DNA from: Spironucleus salmonicida
Lineage: Eukaryota > Fornicata > Diplomonadida > Hexamitidae
Direction of reading: 5' to 3'
NCBI GenBank assembly: GCA_000497125.2
Contig: CM035319.1
Span: 736,001 to 800,000, forward strand
Length of the DNA: 64,000 bases
In this document: in pieces, positions 31,372 to 43,282 of the stretch
How the letters are laid out: each line of letters begins with the position of its first letter
Numbering within the stretch: position 1 is the stretch's first letter
Translations under genes and position numbers: made by a program
The notes under the pieces: generated by a model
Told to the model about the DNA's origin: nothing
Database searches by the model: none
The model's input: the letters and a program-made list of their open reading frames with translations, nothing else

Positions 31372-32367
31372 TTTAAGGTACTTATTATAGTTTTACCGTA
31401 AATTAAGCTAGAAACTATCGAAATATACACAGAAATCCAACGGTTATAGTTTACGCTAGAAAGATTACCGCGTCTAGGGTGCACGGATATGTTGCACCTG
31501 CACAGGCTTCTGGATATCCAGAACACTCCTTTTGATCGCAAGGCAGCAGCTGATATCGTCGATATAGGATAAGTGGCGGCACCGGTCGTAGCATTTATGC
31601 ACCAGCTTCTGGCAGATTATGTTGGGGTTCGCGAATTCGTTGTTTCGGGTGAGCGCATACTTCCCGAGCTGCTCGTTCACGAAGTGGCAGATATCGCTGT
31701 TCTTGAGCACCTCCAGACCGTCAGAGAAGCACAGAACCCACTCGAAGTCGCCTGTGAACTGCTGGATCTTGCCGCCCCGCTTGCATGGGACGTAATCCGG
31801 CCTGGAGGTAAAGAAGTCGCCGCTGGCCGTGAGGCTGCGCCCCTTCGCAAAACCGTTCCCGAAGCTCCGTGTGACCATGAAGCTCCACGAGTCCTGCGTC
31901 GTCTCCGGGAAGAAGCGCCCGTTCTCCACCGTGCCGCCGTTGAGCCGGATCCGCGCCAGCTCCTGCGGCTGCTCGATCGAGTGCGGCGTCGACAGCGGGG
32001 CCGGCTGCCTCGACGTCCTGCTGGCGCAGATCGCGGCCGAGTCCCCCAGGTTGAACGCGAGCGTCGCGTGCTCGGATAGGAACACCGCGCACAGCGTGGC
32101 GCCGGAGCGCGTCTTGAACTGCCGGTTGAACTGCGCATCCAGCTCCAGCACGCGCAGATGGAACTGCTGCAGCGCGGCCGGGTCCGTGAAGTCGGACGCC
32201 TCCGCGAACGCCGCGAAGTTGCGCTGCAGAAAGTTCGCGGCGTCGGCGGTCTCCCCGTGGCCGTCGAAGATGGCCAGCAGCTGGTACCCCCGGTATGGGC
32301 TCGTATGGACGAGGAAGCGGTCCTGGCCCTTGCCGAACTGCTGGGAGAAGGCACCCGTGTAGTACAT
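31222..32367 (-). CDS. PP2C-like phosphatase, mirror copy
   Basis: Same product as 25921-27066, with the same lack of a TGA after the catalytic domain. Confidence 0.75.
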
Positions 32368-32466
32368 TTTCGGTGCGCCTGCTATTATGTGCTGCATATA
32401 TGGTTCGCGAGTTTTTCCAGATACTACGATATTGTACCAAATACAGTAGTATAATATACTCTAAAA

Positions 32467-34182
32467 ATGACCCAGTCCCAGTACTCGGTGCAGTCGTCGC
32501 TGAGGTCCTTCAACGCGGCGCAGGTGCTGGTCACCGACCCGCTGAACAAGGTGATCCTGCACCACTTCATTCCGGAGTTCGTGCCGATCTTCATCTCGCG
32601 CACGGTCTCGGTCATAAACTACTTCACGCTGTCCTACTACCTGACGCCGCTGGACGCCGCCAACATCTATTTCGTGCACTACTTCATGGTCGCGATCTTC
32701 GGGGTCCTCTCCGAGGCCTTCACCGCCACGACCTACTTCTACATCTAGCGGTACCTGCACGAGCAGCAGCTCCAGGCAGCCTCGACGCACCTCACGTACT
32801 CCATGTTCGTCCGCACCGTCTTCATCGTCATCGCGACGGCCTGCGTGTACCCTCTGGCCGACAAAATGTACCTGCTGCTCACGGGCGACGCCAACTCCGA
32901 GTTCCCCTTCTACTTCAAGTTCTTCTCCGTCACCGCCCTCCTCAACTTCGCGCTGGAGCCGGAGATCAAGGCCGCTCTGCAGGCCGACCAGCGGCTGTCG
33001 GTGCTCGTGTGGCGCGCTGCGGTCCTGGCGGGGATGCAGATGGCGAGCTACTCGCTCTACTTCTTCGTCATCGTGTCCCAGTAGCTCAAGTTCTCCATCG
33101 ACGTCTTCACCTACGTGCAGGTGGCCGTGTTCTCGCTGCCCCAGCTAGCCCTCGCGGCCTCCTTCATCCCGAACTTCTACTTCCTGTCCGGGCGGTACCA
33201 GAATCTCTTCTTCAACCTGAAGCTGCTCTTCCCCTTCCGCTGGATGCTGGTCTCGCTCATCCTCATCAAGTTCTTCGAGGGCCTCCTGTTCGCGATCGGG
33301 CGGCCGATGACGAACATGGTGGTCATCTACCTCATGCTCTCGCGAGAATACCAGTCCGAGGAGATGGACCAGCTGATGGCGATCTACATCGTCTCGTTCG
33401 TCATCCTCAGCGAGGTGTCGCAGACCGCCACCGACGCCTTCGCGGAGCTCACCTTGCGCTTCACGGCCGCGAACCAGAACAACCACCGGATGGACAGGAT
33501 CCACACGTTCCTGCGGCAGAAGCTCTGGAAGATCTGCATCGCCTGCACCGTGTACGCCGTTGTGACCTTCCTGTTCACGTCGGTGCTGGTGCCGCTGTAC
33601 GTCAGGCAGATAACCCCGTCGCTGCAGAAGGTGGAGACCATAGTGAATATTCTGCCGAAGCTGCAGTACGCCTCGGTCGCCGGGATCTGCGTTCCGCCCT
33701 ACAGCTTCGTCATGGCGTTCTCGCGCGCCAAGAACGACCGCATCCGCTACATCCTCAGCGGCTGCGCGGCCCTCTCTGACCTCTGCCTCCTCGCCGTGGC
33801 CTACTTCTTCGGCCAGACCTACGACGTGTCGAACATCATTATCCTGAGCGCCCTCCTCCGCGGGACGTACGGCACCATTTGCTGGGTGTGGGAGCTCCGG
33901 CTATGCAAGGGCGAGGTCGAGGTCGAGACCCAGAACCAGAACCTGGGCCACCAGGTGGACGACCTCGTGCAGGAGGAGGAGGCGACTCCGCTGATGGACC
34001 TCAAGTCGCTCGCAGTCAGCCAGAGCCTCAACCTCAACCACAGCGGCAACGATATCAGCACCAAGCTGGAGACGAGCGACTTCCTGACCGGGATCCGGAC
34101 GAGCCAGATCAGCGGCGGCGGCTTCGGCGTCAACGAGGGGGTCTTCAACGCCAACAGCCACGTGCTGGGCTCGGCGAAGTGA
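32467..34182 (+). CDS. MATE-like transporter, mirror copy
   Basis: Same 571-residue product as 24106-25821, with both in-frame TAGs. Confidence 0.65.
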
Positions 34183-34412
34183 TATTTCAGTTTTCTCTGC
34201 GGGCGTGAAGCGGCGGGCTCTGGTGCTCCCGAGTCTGTACCGGCCATCACAATATTCCCGTCCAGGCCATGCATACTAGGAGTGAGCCGCTGCCCATCCC
34301 AGGCAGGTGGCTCTGACCATGCAGGCGGCTGTGCGAGAACGGCCTGGACCCACACCCAGTGCACACCTCACCGCACGAAGCGCACCTCCCGCGCGACAGC
34401 AAAAGACTTTCA

Positions 34413-34763
34413 TCACTTCGTAAGCACGGACAGGGCCGCCAGACCTAGAACCGCCAGCGCGAGGCATACAGCCCAGCGGCGCTGTCCGGCGTTCCCCGTG
34501 GGCGCAGCTGCGCCGGTATCTGCAGCATCACCCGCAACATTCTCCACGCAGCGCTACCCAGCGATCTCCCCGCCCGAGAAGGTCTGCGGCTGGGCGGAGG
34601 CGTCGGGCGTGGCGGGAGCCTTCGCGTAGAGGTCGCCCGCAGGCTTGCCCTGCAGCTGGGCCACGAGGGCACGGGTGGCGGCAATCTTGGCCCGGAGCAG
34701 CTGCGCCTGGCGGAAGAAGTCGTCGCTCTCCTCCTGCATGCGGCGAAGCGTCTCTGCGTACAT
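34413..34763 (-). CDS. tail-anchored coiled-coil protein, mirror copy
   Basis: Same product as 23525-23875. Confidence 0.65.
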
Positions 34764-34837
34764 TTTGAATTCTGGTACCTTGGGACTAAATACGGTATAC
34801 TGGGGATAGCGGCGGATATTTTACTTGACGAAGTCGG

Positions 34838-35080
34838 TCACTGGAAGCAGAAGAACTTCGCGTCTGCGGGCTCGGGTGCTCCGCTGGCGTCGTCCAGCAC
34901 GAACTGCACCGTCTTCTGCGGCTCCGTCTGCGGTCCTGCTCCGGCCTCCGCCCCGCTCATCCACCGCACGAGCTCGGCGTCCTATGCGTCCAGGATTACT
35001 GGGGAGAGACCGGCGAAGCGGCCCGACGGCGTGCTCGAGTACGGTGCGATCGTGGCCTGGCCCACCTGCAGCGCGTCCAT
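34838..35080 (-). CDS. hypothetical protein, 80 aa, mirror copy
   Basis: Same product as 23208-23450. Confidence 0.6.
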
Positions 35081-35157
35081 TTTCCGATTGCCGCAGAATG
35101 CATATAATATCCGAAGCTGCCGCCGATACTTGCCCTCGGACAGTGACACGTAACCAA

Positions 35158-35505
35158 TCACACCTGGACGTTCTTCTGCTTGGGCGCCCTCAGACAGCAG
35201 ATGCACGTGGACACGACCAGCACGATGAACAGCGCCAGGACCACGCCGAACAAGATCGCCGAGATGGGCTTCCAGGCCGTCATCACGGTGGCGAAGATGC
35301 AGAAGTACGAGTCCTCCTGCACGAGGCATGGTGTAAGCTTCGTCCCAGACGCTGTGGTGCATTCGAAGGGCTCGAAGGCGTATGACCTGAACGCGCAGGG
35401 CACCTGCTGGGCGCTGCAGACCACCTGACGATTCCCGTTAGCGGTGTCCGCACACCCGGCCGAGCAGTTCTCTTCAACTACAGCACACGCTTGGGTGCTT
35501 GACAT
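35158..35505 (-). CDS. small Cys-rich membrane protein, mirror copy
   Basis: Same product as 22783-23130. Confidence 0.65.
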   Translation of the reverse strand: MSSTQACAVVEENCSAGCADTANGNRQVVCSAQQVPCAFRSYAFEPFECTTASGTKLTPCLVQEDSYFCIFATVMTAWKPISAILFGVVLALFIVLVVSTCICCLRAPKQKNVQV

Positions 35506-36036
35506 TTATAAAGAGAACGCATAAGTGCTGGTTTCATATTTAAGGGGTATATACTAGAATTTTATGTTTTTGAAGGACATAGGCAGATTATAATATCCAG
35601 CCTACCTTTCGTGCGGGAGCGAAAAGCAACACGCGATGCTACGTCGACGCACCCGGCATGGCTGCGGGCGGCTCGCCAGGTCTCCTTGTGGTGGCTAGCG
35701 TGATCTGAATGGTCCTGCTCTCCGCATGGGTGTGCCCTCGGAGTATGACGCCATGCCCGAATGGCTGCCTATACACCCACTGCCATAGCTCCCTCGCTCT
35801 TCGGGTAGTTGCTGGCACGGGTAACCCGAAACTGCTGCCTGGCCAGATTCTCGCACCCTGGGCGCAATACAGATTCAATCGCACGACAGTACTCCCCAGC
35901 CCTGAAAGGGGCGCAGCTGGAAAAGCCAGACCCGGGCCCTAGCGCGGCTCGGAGCACCGGGAGGATGTACGGCGGATGCGCAGAAGCGACCTAGCGCCGG
36001 CGGCCGACTCACGCCCGCCCAACTATACAGATTGCG

Positions 36037-36603
36037 TCACTCGCCTAGCCTGTCCCTGAGCTCCTCTATCTCCTCGTTCTTCTTCTTCATCATCCGGACG
36101 ATGTTCTGGTACTGGGGCGCGGCGTCCACCTTGGCCTGGAGCAGCTACCCCGCCTCCGCGAGCTCGGCGTCCTTCTGGAGCAGCTGGGCCTCGAGCTCCT
36201 TGATCCGGCCCTCGTTCTGGATGAGGGACGTGTTGTCCACCTTCTTAAACTGGGTCGCGTTCTGGTTGTCGACGCCCTTCTCGAACATCTTCAGCCGGGC
36301 CTCGTTCTCGAGGTCGGTAATCTTGGGCTAGATCTCGACCGACTGCTCGCTGGCCTGCGACATCAGCTGCATTGCGAGGGATCCCGCGAGCTTCGAGATC
36401 TTCTCCTGGTCCGAGCTGACGAGGGAGTTGATCTGGGACGCGAAGGACGTCAGGACCTCGCGGACCTCCTCCACGTCGAACACGGACTTGCCGCTGAAGT
36501 TGAGCTCCTGCAGCTGGTCCTGGGATATGCTCTGGATCTCGGAGAGCGACTGCTTGAAGAACAGCGAGAAGAAGCGCACGACGTCCTGCACGGGTTTCTG
36601 CAT
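36037..36603 (-). CDS. LZTFL1-like coiled-coil protein, mirror copy
   Basis: Same 188-residue product as 21685-22251; the upstream box differs slightly (TATTATAGACTGAATCC here). Confidence 0.6.
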
Positions 36604-36720
36604 TATTGCAAAGGAAGTGGCTGCGATACCTTGTATACTGCGTATTATAGACTGAATCCGGTTGGGCCCTCTGGCGGTGCGATACGCCGCAAATTGCATC
36701 GCCTCCGCCCAATCCCTGCA

Positions 36721-37071
36721 ATGGAACGATGCCCAGAAACTTATTTATCAGCCCTCCCGAGCGCTGGGATTTTCTGCCCTTTTCACCCTCGGCCCATTCC
36801 CTGGGCCCCGATGCGAACCCGCCCCTCGCAACCTGGCGCCCCAAACTGCAGTTTTAGCACCCGTTTCTGCGCAATATGGGCTGCACGGTCCCAACAAAGT
36901 CATTTTCTATCACAGATCGCCGCATTTGCGTTTGCTCTAAGCGTGCGCTTCAGGATTAAGCATTCCAAGCAGCAAGTTCCGGAAAGCCGTGTTTGCGCTC
37001 TAGCGCGTGGTAGCAACTCCGAAACGCGTGGGCAGACTTTTAAAGCAAAAATGCGTATTTCTCGTCGATGA
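36721..37071 (+). CDS. doubtful ORF, mirror copy
   Basis: Mirror of 21217-21567; the same doubts apply. Confidence 0.25.
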   Translation: MERCPETYLSALPSAGIFCPFHPRPIPWAPMRTRPSQPGAPNCSFSTRFCAIWAARSQQSHFLSQIAAFAFALSVRFRIKHSKQQVPESRVCALARGSNSETRGQTFKAKMRISRR

Positions 37072-37175
37072 AAGGTTGGGGGCGAGCGAAATGGGCATTA
37101 AAAAATTGATGGTAAAGTGCGCAGCTGGGCTTAATTGGGGATGTTCATTCGTTAAAGTACGTGTGCTATTCCAGC

Positions 37176-37508
37176 ATGGTTAGGCAATTACACTTTTCCG
37201 GAAATCGGAGAATCGCTCCATTTCGGCAAGTCCCAGAATGCATTACTGCGCGCCGCATTCCGAACTCCGAATTGACTGCAACCGGCGGGCTACAAAGTGC
37301 TGGGACGCTTGAATTGCAATTGGCGATTTGCTTGAACTGCGCATGGCCAGTCCCGCTAAATGCTGAGCCGGTAGAGGGATACGAGTCGCTAGGTATGGCT
37401 GGCTAACTTAATGGTATGCGGGAGTCGGTTCTCAAGTTTGGGCGCCAGAAATGTGAGAGGTCGAAAGAAAATTACGGAAGGGCGTGTTTGGCAAAGGATC
37501 AAAGCTGA
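37176..37508 (+). pseudogene. C-terminally truncated copy of the 20669-21112 gene
   Basis: Identical to the intact gene as far as NYGRA. The palindrome ends there and the frame picks up seven foreign codons (CLAKDQS) before TGA. The conserved C-terminal helix of the intact copy is missing. Confidence 0.65.
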
Positions 37509-37693
37509 AACTCGCTTCAAATTCAAAATTTCACTCCAATTGTAACAAATGAGGTATTTTTCGATAATTATCAGAATTAACGTAAAATATGATTTTATAA
37601 ATTTTATATTGAATTTGATTTTTCGCTCCATTTAAAAATTATCTGAATTTAAATGTATAATAATACATTCTAAGAAAATATTCTTTCCTCACC

Positions 37694-39289
37694 TCAATTC
37701 ACCTAAATATACATTACGGGGTGTCTTTTGGCGTAAATCTACCTCAGAACTACAAATATGCAGGCCGCTCCAAATGCTGAAATCATCAGAACCCACCCCT
37801 CCCAAAATTCGTCGTATTTACCAATTACTTCTAGATTAGTCAAGTGCAGCATTTGCCCTAGCACCGAAACGACGCCAAAATAACTCCCAAAACCAAATCT
37901 TTACAGCATCGTAATATGTTGCGGCTGGACCTCGAAGCAGTACACGTTGTCTTATGACGGGAAAAGAACATTTCCGCTAACGCTGAACTGGAAATTCAGT
38001 CTATTGAAATCCTCGATGCTATGACTGATGTTAATTTCGATAGAAGCAAAAGAGCGCGAGGATTCGATAGTTTTGTCGATGTTTACGCAGATCTAATTCC
38101 CCGTTAGCGTGATATTGGCATGCCCGACGGGGATCTGCAGTGGGTTAAAACGGTACGATCCATAGTACTCACCCTTCCGGTAGAGCTTGTAAACGATTGT
38201 CTCAGATTTATTAGCCGGGTAGGTCTGAATCAGGCGGAGCTGCTTCTCGCATTCAGCCTGGGAATTGAATTCGGAGATTTCCCACGTTTCGCAAGTAAGG
38301 TATCGCTAGATTCTGAACGGAAAATCTGTGTAAAACTGCAGTTAGAACGTCTTACCAGTCTCATCTGCGAGCTCAGAGGCTGTTACCCAGAAAGTTTGCG
38401 TGTCATAGCTGTCAAAATTACAGAGTGGCTCTGCGTTAATTTAGGCAATATAGGCAAAGGATTCAAAAAATGCAACTCTGTCTTAGAGTGTACATGTGAC
38501 CGTAACGTCACGTTTGGACACAGATAATGTGTAAATCAAGTTATATTCAAGGATAATATTTTCAGTTTTCTCCACGCCGTAATCGTCTGTATATTTGTTT
38601 TCAATTGCTATTTTCTTAGGTATGACTATCTCAACAATAATGTTTATAAAATTATCGCCTGAAATCTGAATGGAGGTATCTACACACAAGGTTTTCTCTT
38701 CATCGGTCCCAACCTTGCAATTTACCTCTGGAAGAATAAGTTTACTAAAATCAAATGCATCCTTTGTAATGTTTTGAGTTTGAATTACTTAACCATGTAA
38801 TATAAGTGCATACATCACATCTGCAGTAGGTGTGATAATGCATTTTGGATTAGTTTTGAAGTTAACCTGAATCGTTTCAAACGTCTCATACGAGATGGAC
38901 TAGTCAAAAATGCATCCATTATAATCATACACAACAACCATCAATACACCAGCTACAGCTTCTTATATAAGATCATTGTCTAAAAATAAGATTCCATAAG
39001 ATGCAATTACATAATTGCTAGCATTTTCAGCTGACGCACCGAGGGAAGGGTTTAGTATAATACTCGCATCCTTAAATGCATCGTAAACAATAAAATCTGA
39101 TCTAAATTAATTTTAACCTATGATTATTTCATAAATCCCTGTCTTTCCAGATTGAGCTTAGCAACTTATTTTTTCTTCTGCATTCAACTCGGTTCTTGGA
39201 TGTGTATAGAAATATACTTAATTAGTTTGTTTATTCACTTCTACCCTAGATGATTTCTTTTAACATGTGAACCCTAAGACTGCTAGCAT
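37694..39289 (-). CDS. large single-pass surface-type protein
   Basis: 531 residues when TAR=Gln. There is a hydrophobic start (MLAVLGFTC, with more hydrophobic codons but no ATG upstream), a Cys-containing beta-rich ectodomain of about 460 residues, and a transmembrane helix near the C terminus (MISAFGAACIFVVL) with a short basic tail. Segments such as LTCETWEISEFNSQAECEKQ and EFWEGW are shared with the frameshifted relative at 48296-49916. The 3' half is GC-moderate and the 5' half AT-rich, a composition switch inside one gene. Family unknown; adhesion or receptor roles are guesses. Confidence 0.75.
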
Positions 39290-40063
39290 TTTTAATAATA
39301 TTAAACTTAAAATTTGTACTTATATTAGGATTAAAAAACTTCAAATTTAATTATCCACAATATTAAACCAATACTATTTATATAAAATTGGGATATAAAA
39401 TATTGTTATACAATTATATAAGTTAGTTATCATGGAAATCATGTATAATTTTTTTTATTATAATTATATATAGCAAATAGTTCTGTCGAAAAAAAGAAAT
39501 AATTATAAAAAATTGAAAATAAATTGACCGAATATGGGATAATTGTAGTTAAAATTTTATGTCTAAAAATAATTTAAGGTATACTAAAATTAATATATTT
39601 AATAAAAGAATTTTGATCAAAAAATATATAAGTAATATTTAGTATAACAGTAGTTAATAAAAAAACACGGAAATAGTAAATTACATTATTTTAATATCTA
39701 CTCTAATAAGTAATTTAGTAGAGGAAATATATAATGTAATCTTTAATAGTGATAGCATCTAATTAATAGTATAATTAGTATTTAAATTTTATTAAATATA
39801 TATTCCCCTATAAAGTATTAATTAATAATAAATTGAAAATATATCCAATTACATTTTATTTTATTCTAGTTATTCTTATTACTATCCACTATATAATTTA
39901 TCATGGCCTAACAATAATTTCCTAAAACTATTTCATTTTAAATCTTTATCAAAATAACGTAAATAAAAAATAAATAAGCATATGCTATAATTAAAATTTA
40001 TTTGAATAAATTATATCATATTAATAGCAGAAATACAATATATACTTTTAATACGTATACATC
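39290..40063. other. AT-rich intergenic DNA
   Basis: Upstream of the surface-protein gene and downstream of the coiled-coil gene. No coding signal in either strand with TGA as the only stop. Confidence 0.5.
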
Positions 40064-40501
40064 TCACTTCTTCAAGACTTAAACAAGCCGTTATTTTTCA
40101 ATGAGACTTTCTAAAATCTAACGCTTTAAAGGAATGCCGCTATCTATGATTTTCTGTTAAATTTCTTGTATTTTCATGTTTTTTTATTAAATTTCACGTC
40201 TAGTTTCTTCTAAATTTATAAGTTTCAGCCGTGCATTTTCTTCTAATAACCATGGCATATCCATTTGCTCAGATGAAGAATTATCTGCTAAAGATATCGA
40301 ACTATTCATTGCAAATGAATCTTCCTTGTAAACTAGCGGCTCTGATACTCGTGATTTGGACAAAGTCTTGATTTTTGTATTAAATTTATCTGTATGATAA
40401 AACTTAAGCTTGATTAATTCCAATGTGGTTATCTGGCTCTGTATTTAAATTTTTTTGAAGTCAATTTCTCGAGCAGTTGCAGAAAAATTTATTTCCGCCA
40501 T
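40064..40501 (-). CDS. coiled-coil protein, 145 aa
   Basis: MAEINFSATAREIDFKKIQI opens a polar protein. The last third is strongly heptad-patterned (LLEENARLKLINLEETRREI, then QQKNMKIQEIQQKI), much of the Gln being encoded by TAA. Probably a structural or scaffold protein; no family assigned. It is divergent from the tail-anchored gene at 40559, with 57 bp between the starts. Confidence 0.7.
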
Positions 40502-40558
40502 TATAATTTTTGCAATATATATTATTATATGCTAAAAAATATATATTTCACTTTCCGA
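40502..40558. promoter_or_regulatory. compact divergent promoter
   Basis: 57 bp with ATATATTATTATATGC in the middle and, toward the + gene, TTTCACTTTCCGA immediately before ATG. It is one of the shortest divergent promoters here and a clear example of AT-box plus TCACT element. Confidence 0.6.
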
Positions 40559-41221
40559 ATGTCCAACAATGTGCTGATAGAACTAGACCAGATCCCCATA
40601 TCGTACTTCTACACGCAGCCAAATTTCGACCATTTCAAGCCGTAGTTCACCCAGTTCAAGAATTTTGTGACGACTAAAAAGCACCTCACGAATCCGCCGC
40701 TCGCTCAGCTGGCGCCAGTGCTCGAGCAGCTCGTAAAGGCGCTGCCGGAGGCGCCCCAGCGCACCTTGCTCGCAAATGCGCTAATTTACGCGCAGAAAGT
40801 CACGATTTTGCGAGAGAATTCACCTGAAATTCAACTTTCCACTCCTAAAATCTACGGCGAGGACCAGTTTTTGGACGACCTTCTGATCGACAGGTTCGGC
40901 CGCTCCAATTCGAACCCGAGCACGCCGACGCCGATGGCCACGAAGAAGGCCGTTTAGCACTAGAAAACGCCCTTTGCGCCGAGCCCGAACGAGGCCTAAA
41001 TCTCGCCTATTGGGCCGAGTCTGGCAGCAGTCAAAAATTGCAAAAATTGCAAAAATGGCTTTGCTAATGCTAGTCAAATGCCAGCGCGGGCGTTGTGTAA
41101 GGCGCCCTAGCAGCAAAAATCGATAGAGGAGCTGATGCGCTGGCAGGCTAGAATGCAAATCGTTAACAGCCTGCTGCTGGTTGCTGTATTGGTAGTTCTG
41201 GTGGCCGATAGGCTTTTGTGA
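40559..41221 (+). CDS. tail-anchored membrane protein A
   Basis: 220 residues. The N terminus VLIELDQIPISYFYTQPNFD resembles that of the tail-anchored product at 41967-42326 (NIIDSIPNSYFF). A Ser/Thr/Pro-rich middle carries a CKNCKNGF motif. The C terminus is a single hydrophobic helix (VNSLLLVAVLVVLVADRLL) with almost no luminal residues, typical of tail-anchored proteins inserted after translation. Several TAG/TAA codons in the second half are read as Gln. Function unknown. Confidence 0.75.
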
Positions 41222-41373
41222 TCGGTTTTAATTGTGCATAATGCGGTAAATAGGCTGAAACGGCTCGGTTTCGGGCCGTAGCGAAATTGGCAAACGGGTA
41301 AAAACAGGTTTTTGGTTTATTATATATTGTTATTATTATATGAAAATATGCGCTTGATAATTCAAAATTCAAA

Positions 41374-41955
41374 ATGTCAGAGAGTTTATCGGTTTCGCTG
41401 TTAAACGCGAAAAAGCTACTTTTGAATCCTAAGCTTAAGGAATGCGAAGATATCTCCACAGAAGTTTATCTGTCACTGCGGAAATTTAAAACAACAAACT
41501 CAATTCACGAGCTAATACATGCATAAAATGTATTATCATAAATTAAGAATAGCGTAATAGGGTCTCCGATTTAGCTTATTAATATTATGAATGATGAAAT
41601 ATCAGATACTATCTAAGATTTTGATGATACTGTTTAGTGTGAACCGATTTCAATGTCTTTGTCAGGTTCACTACTATCATAATCTCTCTAGAATTCAATT
41701 ATTCACGAGAAAGTAGAGTCAATAAGCAATATATTTGATTCTATTGAAACTGACGATGTAAGTTACTTAAATATAAAGCCTAAATAAATAGAATTTTCAA
41801 CACCAAAAATGTCAATTATATCCTAAAAATCTTGCTAACTTTAACTTACCCCTGAGTCAAATCATGAGTCCATTGAATAGAATAATGAAAATATAGTAAG
41901 TATTATATTTTCAGTCATAGTTTGCTGTTTTGGAATCATTATGGTTTCTAAGTGA
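41374..41955 (+). CDS. tail-anchored membrane protein B
   Basis: 193 residues: a polar, Ser-rich, helix-forming body (for example SLLNAKKLLLNPKLKECEDI) and a C-terminal hydrophobic helix IIFSVIVCCFGIIMV followed only by SK. The first 50 codons are GC-moderate and the remainder AT-rich. Could be a SNARE-like or organelle-receptor protein; no diagnostic motif seen. Same strand as and 152 bp after protein A. Confidence 0.7.
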
Positions 41956-41966
41956 AATATTGTATT

Positions 41967-42326
41967 TCATAAAAATTCTTCGCTGGCCCAAAACAGAGCT
42001 ATTGCAGCAGCAGCTACTCCAATCACAGACCTCCAGTTCTTTTTTGTATTAATTATAGTCTTCTGCTTTATTTCCTTTTAATTCTGTTCAATTAAATTAA
42101 TTACTATTTTCAGTTATTAGTAATATCTATCTTTAGGCATAAACTAAATTATTTCAATCACCCATTTTTTACATTATGAAAAATCATTTTTTTACTAATA
42201 CCGCTCTATTTTAGAGAATGTTTTCAAGTTTATAATTTATTTTTATATAACATTATACGCTGATAGTCCAAAGAAATAAGAGTTTGGGATTGAATCAATA
42301 ATATTTAAAATTTCTATATTGGTCAT
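41967..42326 (-). CDS. tail-anchored membrane protein C
   Basis: 119 residues ending in a hydrophobic helix with few residues beyond it (SVIGVAAAAIALFWASEEFL). The N terminus shares the (I/L)xxIPxSYF pattern and a following K-x-F block with protein A, suggesting a common N-terminal domain. Convergent with protein B, with 11 bp between the stop codons. Confidence 0.65.
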
Positions 42327-42495
42327 TTATTGAAGCGGAGAAAGCTGATTAAGTAATAAATTATATATAATCATTGTTAAATCAAATATCAAACTAAATA
42401 TAGATTGTGAAGTTCTCTCGAAAATTTTATATTTTATATTTGTTAATAAAAAAATAATATATTATATTATCTATAACATTTTACTAATAAACAAA

Positions 42496-43269
42496 ATGTC
42501 AGATTTAGGCTCATTTCGTAACATTGTTAACAGTGATTATTATTCTAATTACATAGGGCCAATTACTAAGTTAAATGAGGTCGAATTTCCATACAAATAA
42601 GAGTTATCTGAAAAACTTTCAGAAGAAATGAAGATACTTTATCTTTAGAAAACTCAATTAGATGAACAGTTAGAATCTTTTACTACAACAACAAAACTGC
42701 ACTAAAATATTTCAAATACTATTAATTTACGTAAAACTATGGCATAATTAAAGGTATTAGATGATCAGATAAATGGTGAGGATCCTATGGATTCTGACGA
42801 AAAGTTAGTTATTGATGATTTAGAAATGATTTAAAATGATTATGAGGCGTAAAAATTGAATGATATCTACAAATAGTCTATTTTAGATTTAAAACTTCAA
42901 GAGGCAGCATACGACTCTGTAATTCTATTGAATAATGAAATTAAGACTGAAATGAACCCACTACAAGCAATGTTTAACGGACTTAATAAATGTGACTTTT
43001 TCATATAAGGAGAATATGGGGCAGGGTATTTTTCAATTTTTGAAGGAGTTTTAAATTTTTATTTATGGGATACTAGAGAGTTAATATTTAGCGATTCTAT
43101 TGAAGCATATAATTTTGACTTTACATGTTAGGAAAAGATTAAAAAGATACTTGCTGGGCGATATGATCCTGGAGACTATTATGTTATAATTTGGTAAGAT
43201 GGATAAGAACTTATAATAGCCCTAGAGTTATTTGTTTATGAAAGTTTGCGTTCTTATATGAAAAAATGA
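42496..43269 (+). CDS. hypothetical coiled-coil protein, 257 aa
   Basis: ATG-to-TGA frame rich in TAR=Gln. Residues about 30-140 are helical (LSEKLSEEMKILYLQKTQLD). A C-terminal domain has beta/aromatic character (GEYGAGYFSIFEGVLNFYLW, RYDPGDYYVIIWQDGQ). Not recognised. Confidence 0.65.
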
Positions 43270-43282
43270 ATTTTTACGAAGC

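Larger units (their letters stand above)
29773..37485 (-). repeat. right arm of 7.7-kb palindrome
   Basis: Reverse complement of 20803-28516. The outer edge at 37485 (GGCGT, shared) falls inside a gene. Beyond it the sequence is unrelated on the two sides. Confidence 0.95.

Noticed and set aside
37161-37475. CRISPR array, transposase or IS element anywhere in the duplicated regions
   Set aside because: I looked for spaced direct repeats, transposase motifs and target-site duplications at the repeat boundaries and saw none; the duplications appear to be segmental.
38120-38527. Plus-strand 135-codon frame
   Set aside because: Antisense to the conserved ectodomain of the surface-type protein, whose frame is confirmed by its pseudogene relative.
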